Positions 27,921-36,180 of a stretch of DNA of 37,730 nucleotides are shown here, piece after piece. The stretch is from Comamonadaceae bacterium (GTDB lineage: Bacteria; Pseudomonadota; Gammaproteobacteria; Burkholderiales; Burkholderiaceae_C). Made by a program: the position numbers and the translations under genes. The notes beneath the pieces are model-generated. The model was given only the letters and a program-made list of their open reading frames with translations, searched no databases and had not been told where the DNA came from. Position 1 is the first letter of the stretch. Each line of letters begins with the position of its first letter. The DNA lies in contig CANFTU010000003.1 in the NCBI GenBank assembly GCA_947450005.1, positions 1 to 37,730 of the forward strand, given 5' to 3'.

Positions 27921-28775
27921 ATGCGCTACCGCCATCCCTTGCTCCTGCTGCTGGTCACAGTGGTTTGGGGCCTGACTTTTCCCGTTCTCAAGGTCGCGAC
28001 CGGGCAGCTCTCGGGCGTGGAAATCACCGCCTTGCGTTTCTTGATTGCAGCAGCGTGCATGGGCCCCTTTTTGCGTGGCATCCCGGCCATGACCTGGCGC
28101 GACGGCTTGCTGCTGGGCGCGCTGGGACTGGCCTCACTGGTTGCGCAGGCCTACGGTTTGCAATTCATCAGCGCCAACCGCAGTGCGTTTCTGACCAGCT
28201 TGAATGTGCTCATGGTTCCGCTCATTGGCCTGGCCCTGGGCGCGCGGGCCGGTTGGTTGGTATTTTTCGCAGCCTCCCTGGCGTGTGTGGGCGTGGGCCT
28301 GATGTCGTTTGACGTACAAGGTGCCTTCTGGGCCGATGCGGCCACACTGGCGGCGGCTCTGGCCTATGCGCTGTACACCATCATCATGTCCGCCCGCGCA
28401 AAAGACCATGCGCCTGCGCAGCTGGCCGCAGCCCAGATCACCGGCATGGCGCTGCTCGGCGCTGTGTGGATGCTGGGTGACAGCGGCGCACAGCGATTGC
28501 TGCTTCTGCCCGGGCTCGTTGATGCCGAAGTCTGGTGGGGTTTGCTGTATCTGGGCGCAGTCGCCTCCGCAGCCACATTTTTTCTGCAGGCTTTGGCACA
28601 GTCCCATGTCAGCGCCGCGCAGGCCGCCATCATCTACGCGATGGAGCCGGTTTTCGCCGCCGCCTTCAGCTGGTGGTACATCAACGAGCAGATGACGCCA
28701 ATGGCCCTGTTGGGCGGCGCTCTGGTGATCGCCGCGGTTCTGTTAAGCCAGCGGGCTGAATCCGCGACGTCCTGA
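27921..28775 (+). CDS. EamA/DMT-family transporter
   Basis: A 284-residue permease with ten hydrophobic helices and two EamA repeats. The first starts PLLLLLVTVVWGLTFPVLKV and includes ITALRFLIAAACMGPFLRG. The second ends YAMEPVFAAAFSWWYINEQM followed by LLGGALVIAAVLLSQR, the conserved DMT C-terminal block. It is just 9 bp downstream of livF, which hints at amino-acid export or balancing of liv import, but substrate is unproven. It converges on the ferredoxin-reductase gene with 12 bp between stops and no terminator. Confidence 0.9.
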   Translation: MRYRHPLLLLLVTVVWGLTFPVLKVATGQLSGVEITALRFLIAAACMGPFLRGIPAMTWRDGLLLGALGLASLVAQAYGLQFISANRSAFLTSLNVLMVPLIGLALGARAGWLVFFAASLACVGVGLMSFDVQGAFWADAATLAAALAYALYTIIMSARAKDHAPAQLAAAQITGMALLGAVWMLGDSGAQRLLLLPGLVDAEVWWGLLYLGAVASAATFFLQALAQSHVSAAQAAIIYAMEPVFAAAFSWWYINEQMTPMALLGGALVIAAVLLSQRAESATS

Positions 28776-28787
28776 CAGCCGCCGTAT

Positions 28788-29825
28788 TCAGTGTTTGTCG
28801 GCCTCGGATGTGAACGAGTCGGCAAAAAATTCTGCTTCATCCAAGCCCGCCAGGTGACTGAAATCGCGCTGCGCCGACTCCACCACCACGGGCGCGCCGC
28901 AGGCATACACCTGGTAGCCCGAGAGGTCCGGGAAATCTTCTAAAACCGCCTGATGAACAAAGCCCGTGCGGCCGCTCCAGTTATCTTGCGGCAGCGCATC
29001 GGACACCACCGGCACATAACCCAGGTTCGGCATCACGGCGCATTGGGCATGCACCCATTCGTCCATGTACAGATCATGCGGGCGTCTCCCGCCCCAGAAC
29101 AGGGTGGCCGGGCGGGTGATCTGTCGCTCTTGCATGTGTTCTATCAAGGCTTTGATCGGCGCAAATCCGGTGCCGGAGGCCAGCAACACCAAGGGCTTAT
29201 CGGAGTCTTCCCGCAAAAAGAAAGAACCCATAGGCCCTTCGATGCGTACGATATCCCGCTCTTTCATGCTGCCAAAAACCAGGTCGGTAAAGCGCCCGCC
29301 GGGCATATGTCGGATGTGCAACTCCAGCGCCGGCCCTGTATGAGGGGCGTTGGCCATCGAATAACTGCGCCGCGCGCCATCGCGTAATAGCACATCCAGG
29401 TACTGACCTGCACGGTACTGAAAAGATTCACTGGCGGGCAACTGCAGTTGCAATTGAATGACGTCGGGCGAAGCGCGCAGCATGCTGCTGATGCGCGCCG
29501 GCATTTTGCGCACCGGCAATGCGCCTTCCAACGACACCTGGCGCGACTCCAGCACCAGATCGCTGGTGGCCGTGGCGCAGCAGGTCAGAACCATGCCAGC
29601 GGCTTCTTCTTCGGCGCTCAACGCCTTGTCCTGGTGGTTCCCGTGAACCACGGTCCCGGAGATTTTTTTGCATTTGCAGGAGCCGCAGGCCCCGTCTTTG
29701 CATCCATAGGGCAGGCCCACGCCTTGACGGATCCCACCGGCCAGCAGGGTCTCCGATGCCTCCACGCTGAACGCGCGCCCGCTAGGCTGCACCAGAACCG
29801 AAAATTGGGACGCGCTCGCGCTCAT
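28788..29825 (-). CDS. Ferredoxin-type [2Fe-2S] FAD/NAD(P)H reductase
   Basis: A 345-residue electron-transfer flavoprotein of the oxygenase-reductase family. The N-terminal plant-type [2Fe-2S] domain has ligands at Cys42, 47, 50 (YGCKDGACGSCKCKK) and Cys82 or 83 (LTCCA). The FAD-binding barrel has RSYSMANAP and the NAD domain has ASGTGFAPIKALIEH and YACGAPVVVESAQRDF. Related proteins are often called CDP-6-deoxy-glucoseen reductase (AscD/DdhD type), but no deoxysugar genes are nearby, so that substrate is doubtful. It could serve a distant oxygenase or hydroxylase. It is divergent from the SDR gene, with 20 bp between starts. Confidence 0.9.
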   Translation of the reverse strand: MSASASQFSVLVQPSGRAFSVEASETLLAGGIRQGVGLPYGCKDGACGSCKCKKISGTVVHGNHQDKALSAEEEAAGMVLTCCATATSDLVLESRQVSLEGALPVRKMPARISSMLRASPDVIQLQLQLPASESFQYRAGQYLDVLLRDGARRSYSMANAPHTGPALELHIRHMPGGRFTDLVFGSMKERDIVRIEGPMGSFFLREDSDKPLVLLASGTGFAPIKALIEHMQERQITRPATLFWGGRRPHDLYMDEWVHAQCAVMPNLGYVPVVSDALPQDNWSGRTGFVHQAVLEDFPDLSGYQVYACGAPVVVESAQRDFSHLAGLDEAEFFADSFTSEADKH

Positions 29826-29845
29826 ACAGTGGTTATCCTCATCTT

Positions 29846-30850
29846 ATGTGTGCCGCAGCCAAGCCCCGTGCATCTCCAAACAAAGCCGCGATTCTGCCCG
29901 CAATCGGCGCAGCGCCGTCGGCCGGGGGTCTACGGGCGGCCCGCGCGCCGCGTCCGGCCCTGCCGGCCCGGTTCCGCCGCGAGCGTGTGCTGGTGGTGGG
30001 CTGCGGTGACGTGGGGCAGCGGCTTCTGCGCGACCAGCACAAGCCAGGCGCGGGGCCACGCTGGCTGGCCTTGACCAGCCAGCCTGAGAAGTGCGCCGCG
30101 TTAAGGGCCTTGGGCGCTATGCCTTTGGTCGGAAATCTGGATGATGCGCGCGCGCTACGTCGCCTGGCCGGACTGGCGCACCGCATCATCCATCTGGCCC
30201 CGCCGCCCGGAGACGGCACGCAGGACCCCCGCACCCGCAACCTGCTGCGCTCCTTGCGCCGTGGCAACCTACCGCGCGCCTTGGTCTATGGCTCCACCAG
30301 CGGCGTCTACGGGGACTGTGGCGGTGAATGGGTGAATGAAACACGCCCGCTGCACGCCACCACAGCACGCGCCCGCCGCCGGGTTGATGCCGAGCGCAGG
30401 GTCCGCAGTTTTCCCCCGGCCACGCGTGCCAGCGTGCTGCGCATTCCGGGCATCTACGCGCCGGACCGGGAAGGGGGCACGCCGCTGGCGCGTCTGCAGC
30501 GGGGCAACCCGGTGCTGTTGGCGCAGGACGATGTCTTCACCAACCATATCCACGCCGATGATTTGGCGCGCGCTTGCTGGCTTGCACTGTGGCGCGGGCG
30601 GGCGCGGCGGGTTTACAACGTGAACGACGACAGCCAACTGCGCATGGGCGACTACTTTGACGCCGCAGCAGCCCTTTACGGTTTGCCGCGCCCACCGCGG
30701 GTGTCGCGTGCCCAGGCGGCGCAGGAACTCAGCGCGATCCAAATGAGTTTCATGTCCGAGTCGCGCCGCTTGCGCAACACCCGTATGAAACAGGAGTTGC
30801 GACTGCGTTTGCGTTTTACCGATCCCTTGGACGGGTTGCGAGCCGGGTGA
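29846..30850 (+). CDS. Extended SDR / NAD-dependent epimerase-like protein
   Basis: A 334-residue protein of the NAD(P)-binding Rossmann superfamily. The dinucleotide motif is VLVVGCGDVGQRLL at about 47-60. Downstream are ALVYGSTSGVYGDCGGEWV, LRIPGIYAPDREGG and TNHIHADDLARACWLALW, which define the YeeZ-like extended SDR group. The catalytic YxxxK is missing; the corresponding place reads TTARARRRVDAE. The first 45 residues are Arg/Ala/Pro-rich and may not be translated, since a GTG at the start of the Rossmann strand is an alternative. Substrate is unknown. Confidence 0.82.
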   Translation: MCAAAKPRASPNKAAILPAIGAAPSAGGLRAARAPRPALPARFRRERVLVVGCGDVGQRLLRDQHKPGAGPRWLALTSQPEKCAALRALGAMPLVGNLDDARALRRLAGLAHRIIHLAPPPGDGTQDPRTRNLLRSLRRGNLPRALVYGSTSGVYGDCGGEWVNETRPLHATTARARRRVDAERRVRSFPPATRASVLRIPGIYAPDREGGTPLARLQRGNPVLLAQDDVFTNHIHADDLARACWLALWRGRARRVYNVNDDSQLRMGDYFDAAAALYGLPRPPRVSRAQAAQELSAIQMSFMSESRRLRNTRMKQELRLRLRFTDPLDGLRAG

Positions 30851-30892
30851 AGTGGGGCGGGCGTATGGGCCCGGTCAGCGTGCGGCAGTCCG

Positions 30893-30911
30893 TTGCGTAA
30901 ACCGGACGCAA
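30893..30911. repeat. Short inverted repeat upstream of glycine-zipper gene
   Basis: TTGCGT and ACGCAA flank a 7-base loop, 62 bp before the next gene's ATG. There is no T-run, so it is not a classic terminator. It may be an operator or chance. Confidence 0.35.
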
Positions 30912-30972
30912 AGACGGTCAACGGCGCCTGGTGCGAGGCCGTTCATGAAGCATCCACAACCAGGAGACTTGC

Positions 30973-31602
30973 ATGAAACAAATCGGTATTGCCATCCTGA
31001 TGGCCGGCGCTGTTGGAGCAGCCGGTGCCCAGGAATTCGGGAGGGTCCTGTCGGCCACGCCGGTGTTCCAGCAGATATCGACGCCACGGCAGGTCTGTAC
31101 CGTCGACAAGGTGCTGGTGCCGGGCCAGAAATCGGGGGCGGGCGCAGCGGTGGGCGCGATTGCCGGTGGCGTGGTCGGTAGCGCCTTAGGCGGTGGTGGC
31201 AGAGGCAACGGCGCGGCGGCTTTGCTGGGCATGGTGGGCGGTGCGGTGATGGGTGACCGGTTTGAGGAAGCGGGCCCGTCCACGGTCCAGGACATCCAGC
31301 GTTGTACGGTGCAAAACGTGGTCGAGAACCACGTGTCGGCCTACAACGTCACCTATGAATTTAACGGCAAGCAGTACACGACCCAGTTGCCCAACGACCC
31401 GGGCCCCACGATTGCCTTGCGTTTGTTACCGGCCGAGCCAGTAGCCACCGTGTCGATTGCGCCAGTCGACACCATCCGGTACGTGGCCGCGCCGGTCACC
31501 GTGTACCAGGCACCGTACTACCCCAGCTACCGCCCGCCGATCGGACTGTCGTTTCGCTGGGGCGATGAGTGGGGCCACGGACACCGCCATGGCTGGCATT
31601 GA
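30973..31602 (+). CDS. Glycine-zipper envelope protein with His-rich tail
   Basis: A 209-residue exported protein. Residues 1-19 are a signal peptide (QIGIAILMAGAVGAAGA). The glycine zipper runs from about 54 to 95 (GAGAAVGAIAGGVVGSALGG, then GMVGGAVMGD), as in the 2TM glycine-zipper (SlyB/Rick-17kDa-like) envelope proteins. Two cysteines flank the zipper (VCTVDK and RCTVQN). There is no lipobox, unlike SlyB. The tail is Tyr/Pro-rich and ends WGHGHRHGWH. A good GGAG precedes the ATG. Likely membrane-associated; function unknown. Confidence 0.85.
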   Translation: MKQIGIAILMAGAVGAAGAQEFGRVLSATPVFQQISTPRQVCTVDKVLVPGQKSGAGAAVGAIAGGVVGSALGGGGRGNGAAALLGMVGGAVMGDRFEEAGPSTVQDIQRCTVQNVVENHVSAYNVTYEFNGKQYTTQLPNDPGPTIALRLLPAEPVATVSIAPVDTIRYVAAPVTVYQAPYYPSYRPPIGLSFRWGDEWGHGHRHGWH

Positions 31603-31616
31603 GCCCGGGAGGCCGT

Positions 31617-34600
31617 TTAAGCCGCTGGGGTGGTGATCGGTCCTTTGCCGCTGAAGCGCTCCAGCGCCAGGTACAACACCGGCGTGACGAACAGCGTGAT
31701 CGCCTGCGAAAACACCAAGCCGCCGACGACCGCCAAGCCCAGAGGTTGACGGAGCTCGGCGCCGGCGCCCAGACCCATCGCAATCGGTAAAGCGCCGACC
31801 AACGCGGCTAGCGTGGTCATCATGATGGGGCGAAAGCGCAACACACAGGCCTCGTGAATGGCTGTTTCGGGGCTCATGCCCTCGTGGCGCTGTGCCTCCA
31901 ACGCGAAGTCGATCATCATGATGGCGTTCTTCTTGACGATGCCGATCAGCATCACGATACCGATGGTTGCGATCAGCGTGAGGTCCTGCCCGAAAAACAT
32001 CAAGGTCCCCAGCGCACCCATGGCCGCCGACGGCAGGCCCGCCAAAATCGTGATCGGGTGGATATAGCTCTCATACAGAACCCCCAGCAGCACGTAAATC
32101 ACCACCAAGGCCGCAGCCACCAGCACCAGTTGACTGCCCTGGGAATTTTTGAAGACGGCGGCGTCACCCCCATAGGTGGTAATCACGGACGACGGCATTT
32201 GCATCGCTTCGCGCGCCTGGTCGATCTTGGTGGTCGCATCGCCCAGCGCCGTTCCCGGCGCAAGGTTGAACGAGACGGTGACCGCCTGCAATTGCCCCAC
32301 GTGGTTGATGGCGGTCGGGCTGGAGCTTCGTTCCACCGTGGTGAAGCTGCTGATGGGAACCAACGTCCCGCCGCTGGCACGCACGTAAATACTGTTCAAG
32401 GCGAATTCATCCTGCTTGGCTTCCGGCGCCAGTTCCATGATCACCTGGTAGGTGTCGGTGGGCAGGTAAATGGTGGACACCTGGCGCTCGCCGAAGGCGC
32501 TGTACAGGGCGTTGCGGACCGCCTCCATGCTCACGCCCAGCGCGTTGGCGCGGTCACGGTCAATCTTGAGTTGGGCTTGCAGGCCGCGCATCTGCGCATC
32601 GCTGGTGACGTCGCGGAAAATCGGGTCCGCGCGCATCTTCTCCTGCAGCTTGGCCGACCATCCGCCCAGCTCCTCGGGGCGCAGGCTTTGCATGATGTAC
32701 TGGTATTGGGCTTTGCTTTGGCGGCCGCCGAGCTGCAGGTTCTGCACCGGACGCATGAACACATTCAGGCCCGCCACCGAACGCAGTTTGCGCCGTAGCC
32801 CTTCAATCACCTTTTTTGCCGGTACCCGCTGGTTGGCCGGCTTAAGGGTGATGAACATGCGTCCAATACTCTGGCTGTTGCTGCCGCCGTTGAACGAATT
32901 CACCGCCGCCACGTTCTCGTCATTGCGGATGATGGTGGCCGCACGCTCCTGCAATTGCACCATTGCCGGGAAAGAGACGTCTTCGCCGCCCTCGGTGGTG
33001 ACGATGATCTGGCCGATGTCCTCTTCCGGGAAAAATCCTTTGGGAATCACGTTGACCATGTACACGGTACCGCCCAACGTCGCCAGCGCAATCAGCAAGA
33101 CCAGCTTGCGCCAACGCAGGGCCAGGTTCAACACACGCACGTACCCGGCCAGCAGCAGGTTGAAAGCGCGCTCAAACAGGCGGACCAGCGCGCCGGGAGG
33201 CTTTTTGTGCGCCTCATCGGTCAAAAACCGGCTGGCCAGCATGGGCACCAAGGTCAGTGAAACAAAGGCGGAGACCAGAATGGACAGGCCCACCACCACA
33301 GCAAATTCGTGGAACAGCAAACCGATCACGCCAGGCATGAAGAAAATCGGGATGAACACCGCGACCAGCGAGACCGAGATGGAAATAATGGTGAAGCCCA
33401 CTTCGCGCGCTCCGCGCAACGCGGCGCTGAACGGCTCTTCGCCTTTTTCCACGTGGCGGATGATGTTCTCGAGCACCACGATCGCGTCGTCCACCACCAA
33501 TCCGACGGCCAGTGTCAGGCCCAGGAGCGAAATGTTGTCTAGGCTGTAATTCAACCCCCACAGCAAGGCAAGCGCGCCCATCAAGGAGATCGGCAAGGAC
33601 AATGTGGGAATCACGGTGGCCACAAAACGGCGCAAAAACAAAAAGATCACCAGCACCACCAACGCAATCGTGCCGGCCAGTGTCAGCGTCACATCGTGCA
33701 GCGCCTCGCGCACCGATGCCGAACGGTCATTGATGGGTGTCATGGACACCGAGCTAGGCATCTGGGCCTGTAACTCGGGCAGCTTGGCGCGGATGGTGTC
33801 CACCACTTTCACCGTATTCGCACCCGGTTGGCGCTGGATCGCAATCGTGATCGACGTATCGCCATTGAATGTCGCCCAGGTCCGCAGGTTCTCGATACTG
33901 TCTTCCACCTTGGCCACATCACGCAGGCGCACCGGAAAACCGCCTTTGGTGCTGATGATCAAGTTGCCGAAATCGCGCGCATTGGTCAGTTGCTTGTTGG
34001 CCTGAAGAATCAGCGATTGCTTGGGCCCATCCAAGGTGCCAACCGGGGTATTGACGTTGGCTGCCCGCAAGGCGGCGCTGAGTTCATCCAGGCCGATGTT
34101 GCTGGCCAGCAGCGCATCAGGCTTGACCCGGACCCGCACCGCAAAGCGCTTGGCGCCGTAAATATTCACTTGCGCGACACCGTCCACCGTAGACAGCGTG
34201 GGGGAGACCAGATGGTCCGCATAGTCCTGCAGCTCCTGGGGCGAAAGCGAAGGCGAGGTCATCGACAGGAACAGCACCGGCGCATCCGCCGGATTCACCT
34301 TGCGGTAGGACGGAGGGTTGGTCATGTCCTGAGGCAGCGAGCGCTGCGCCCGCAGCAGGGCCGCTTGCACATCGACAGCGGCCGCGTCAATATCGCGGCC
34401 TTCCTCGAATTCCAGCGTGATGGACGTATTGCCCAAACCGCTGCTGGAGCTGATGGTGCGCAGTCCGGGGACGGTTTGGAACTGCTTTTCCAAGGGCAGC
34501 GCCACCGAGGTCGCCATGGTTTCCGGGTTGGCGCCGGGCAGGGACGCCGACACATTGATCACCGGGGTGTCGTAGCTGGGCAGGGCTGAGACCGGAATAT

Positions 34601-34691
34601 TGTTGAAGCCAATGACGCCTGCCGCCACGATGGCAACGTTGAGCAACACCGTCATCACCGGACGGCGTATGAAAACTTCCGAAAAATTCAT
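31617..34691 (-). CDS. RND efflux pump inner-membrane subunit, MdtC-like
   Basis: A 1024-residue proton-driven tripartite exporter of the HAE1 family. The N-terminus FSEVFIRRPVMTVLLNVAIV and ASLPGANPETMATSVALPLE are typical. The proton relay lies in GLVVDDAIVVLENIIRHVEK on TM4 and GIVMLIGIVKKNAIMMIDFA on TM10. Two large periplasmic loops and twelve helices are present. It resembles MdtC/MuxC most, but there is a single pump gene instead of the MdtB-MdtC pair. Its ATG overlaps the adaptor stop as ATGA. No outer-membrane channel gene follows. Substrates are unknown. Confidence 0.95.
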   Translation of the reverse strand: MNFSEVFIRRPVMTVLLNVAIVAAGVIGFNNIPVSALPSYDTPVINVSASLPGANPETMATSVALPLEKQFQTVPGLRTISSSSGLGNTSITLEFEEGRDIDAAAVDVQAALLRAQRSLPQDMTNPPSYRKVNPADAPVLFLSMTSPSLSPQELQDYADHLVSPTLSTVDGVAQVNIYGAKRFAVRVRVKPDALLASNIGLDELSAALRAANVNTPVGTLDGPKQSLILQANKQLTNARDFGNLIISTKGGFPVRLRDVAKVEDSIENLRTWATFNGDTSITIAIQRQPGANTVKVVDTIRAKLPELQAQMPSSVSMTPINDRSASVREALHDVTLTLAGTIALVVLVIFLFLRRFVATVIPTLSLPISLMGALALLWGLNYSLDNISLLGLTLAVGLVVDDAIVVLENIIRHVEKGEEPFSAALRGAREVGFTIISISVSLVAVFIPIFFMPGVIGLLFHEFAVVVGLSILVSAFVSLTLVPMLASRFLTDEAHKKPPGALVRLFERAFNLLLAGYVRVLNLALRWRKLVLLIALATLGGTVYMVNVIPKGFFPEEDIGQIIVTTEGGEDVSFPAMVQLQERAATIIRNDENVAAVNSFNGGSNSQSIGRMFITLKPANQRVPAKKVIEGLRRKLRSVAGLNVFMRPVQNLQLGGRQSKAQYQYIMQSLRPEELGGWSAKLQEKMRADPIFRDVTSDAQMRGLQAQLKIDRDRANALGVSMEAVRNALYSAFGERQVSTIYLPTDTYQVIMELAPEAKQDEFALNSIYVRASGGTLVPISSFTTVERSSSPTAINHVGQLQAVTVSFNLAPGTALGDATTKIDQAREAMQMPSSVITTYGGDAAVFKNSQGSQLVLVAAALVVIYVLLGVLYESYIHPITILAGLPSAAMGALGTLMFFGQDLTLIATIGIVMLIGIVKKNAIMMIDFALEAQRHEGMSPETAIHEACVLRFRPIMMTTLAALVGALPIAMGLGAGAELRQPLGLAVVGGLVFSQAITLFVTPVLYLALERFSGKGPITTPAA

Positions 34692-36052
34692 GGTGCAGCC
34701 TTGGGCTTGCCGGCTGAATCCGCGGCGCCTGCAGCAGCCGGGCCCGAGCCATTCGGCGTGGAGGCACTGGACGCCGCAGCACTGGCAGCGCCCTGGGGGC
34801 CGTCCTTATTGTCTTTGGCGCGCTCCACCACGGCGCTGCCCGGGCGCAGGTTTTGCTTGCCATCGAGCACCACGCTTTCACCCGCTTCCACGCCGCTGAT
34901 AGCCACTTCTGCGCCTTGCGGTTGCAATACCTTCACTGGACGCACCACCGCCTTGCCGTTCTCGACCACGTAGACCGTGGTTCCGCGCGAGCCATAAATC
35001 ACCGCCGCCTGCGGCACCACCAAGGCGTCCTTGACCTCGCGCAAAACCTGCTGCACCTCAACAAAGGCGCCGGGCCAGAGCTTCTCATCGTCGTTCTTGA
35101 AATAGGCCTTGGCCTTGACAACGCCGGATGCCGTGTCCACCGCGCTGTCGACAAACTGCAGTTTGCCCTTGAATGTGCCGCCGTTGTCGGGCAGGGTCGC
35201 GGTGACAGGGGCACCGTCTTTCTGGAGCCCGGCCAATGCATCGGCGATATTGCGTTGCGGCAGCGTGAATGTCACAGCAATCGGGCTGATCTGGGTGATG
35301 GTGACCAACACGGTCTTGTTGGCTTCCACCGCCGAACCGGCGCTTACATTGACCACGCCCACACGACCGCTCTGCGGCGCGCTGATGCGAGCGTAGGACT
35401 GCGCCACCCGGGTGGCATCGATTGCCGCCTTGTCGGCGTTAACGGTCGCCTGCCAGCTTTCAACCGCTGCCAGGTTGGTGTCGACCGAGCCTTGCGAGAT
35501 GAACTGCCGCGCGAGCAGGTCCTGTGCCCGCCGCAGTTGGCGCTGCGCGTCGGCCAGTGCCGCTGAATCTTTGGCCAGTTGGGCCTGGGCCTTGGCGATA
35601 TTGGCCTCTTCGGTACGGGCGTCCAGACTGAAGAGCAGTTCGCCCGCCTTCACGTACTGGCCGTCTTTAACATTGACCTTGGTAATCACCGAATTGACCT
35701 GCGGTTTGACGTCCACGGTGCGGATCGGGGTAACAACGCCCGCCGAGCGCAAGCGCACGGCAAGGTCTTTCATCTCCACTTTGACGGTGGTCACGGTCAC
35801 CGGAGGCGCCGGCGCTGCCGATGCACCAGCGCTTGGCATGGCCGGCACGCCACCGCTGGCCGCACTGCCCGCTGCAGCAGGGGCGGCGGGGGTGGTAGGT
35901 GGACCCCCAGTCGCCGCAGCCGGCGGTGAAGAGACTGCCGCTGGGGTGTCTGCACCGTCCTTTTTGCCACACGCCGCGAGCAAAGCGCCCATGGCCAACA
36001 CCACCACACCACCGCGCGCCACCGCAAGCGTCCAACAAAAATTCTTGGTCAT
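34688..36052 (-). CDS. RND efflux periplasmic adaptor (membrane fusion lipoprotein), MdtA-like
   Basis: A 454-residue adaptor that links the RND pump to an outer-membrane channel. The lipobox LLAAC puts the lipidated Cys at residue 28. A 55-residue Ala/Pro/Gly-rich spacer follows. The lipoyl halves are VDVKPQVNSVITKVNVKDGQ and YARISAPQSGRVGVVNVSAG, enclosing an alpha-helical hairpin (AKAQAQLAKDSAALADAQRQ). The beta-barrel and membrane-proximal domains follow. The C-terminal 40 residues are again Ala/Ser/Pro/Gly-rich. It is coupled to the pump gene by a 4-nt overlap. Confidence 0.94.
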   Translation of the reverse strand: MTKNFCWTLAVARGGVVVLAMGALLAACGKKDGADTPAAVSSPPAAATGGPPTTPAAPAAAGSAASGGVPAMPSAGASAAPAPPVTVTTVKVEMKDLAVRLRSAGVVTPIRTVDVKPQVNSVITKVNVKDGQYVKAGELLFSLDARTEEANIAKAQAQLAKDSAALADAQRQLRRAQDLLARQFISQGSVDTNLAAVESWQATVNADKAAIDATRVAQSYARISAPQSGRVGVVNVSAGSAVEANKTVLVTITQISPIAVTFTLPQRNIADALAGLQKDGAPVTATLPDNGGTFKGKLQFVDSAVDTASGVVKAKAYFKNDDEKLWPGAFVEVQQVLREVKDALVVPQAAVIYGSRGTTVYVVENGKAVVRPVKVLQPQGAEVAISGVEAGESVVLDGKQNLRPGSAVVERAKDNKDGPQGAASAAASSASTPNGSGPAAAGAADSAGKPKAAP

Positions 36053-36126
36053 CGCATACCCAAATCAAAAATGAAGTGACAGCGCGCCGCAACGCCGCGA
36101 CGGCGCCGGTGCACACAATGGTGCAT

Positions 36127-36156
36127 CTTATCGTTTCGATGCGACAGAGCTGTAAA
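36127..36156 (-). promoter_or_regulatory. Candidate promoter of the RND efflux operon
   Basis: On the minus strand TTTACA (-35, five of six consensus) and GATAAG (-10, four of six) are 18 bp apart. Transcription would start near 36120, leaving about 68 nt of leader. It is the best sigma-70-like match in the window. Confidence 0.45.
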
Positions 36157-36180
36157 GCGCCGGGCCCAGGCGCCGGGGGC

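Noticed and set aside
36157-36173. GC-rich inverted repeat GCGCC/GGCGC downstream of the haloperoxidase gene
   Set aside because: Only a 5-bp stem and three T residues; too weak for a terminator call, and it touches the efflux promoter candidate.
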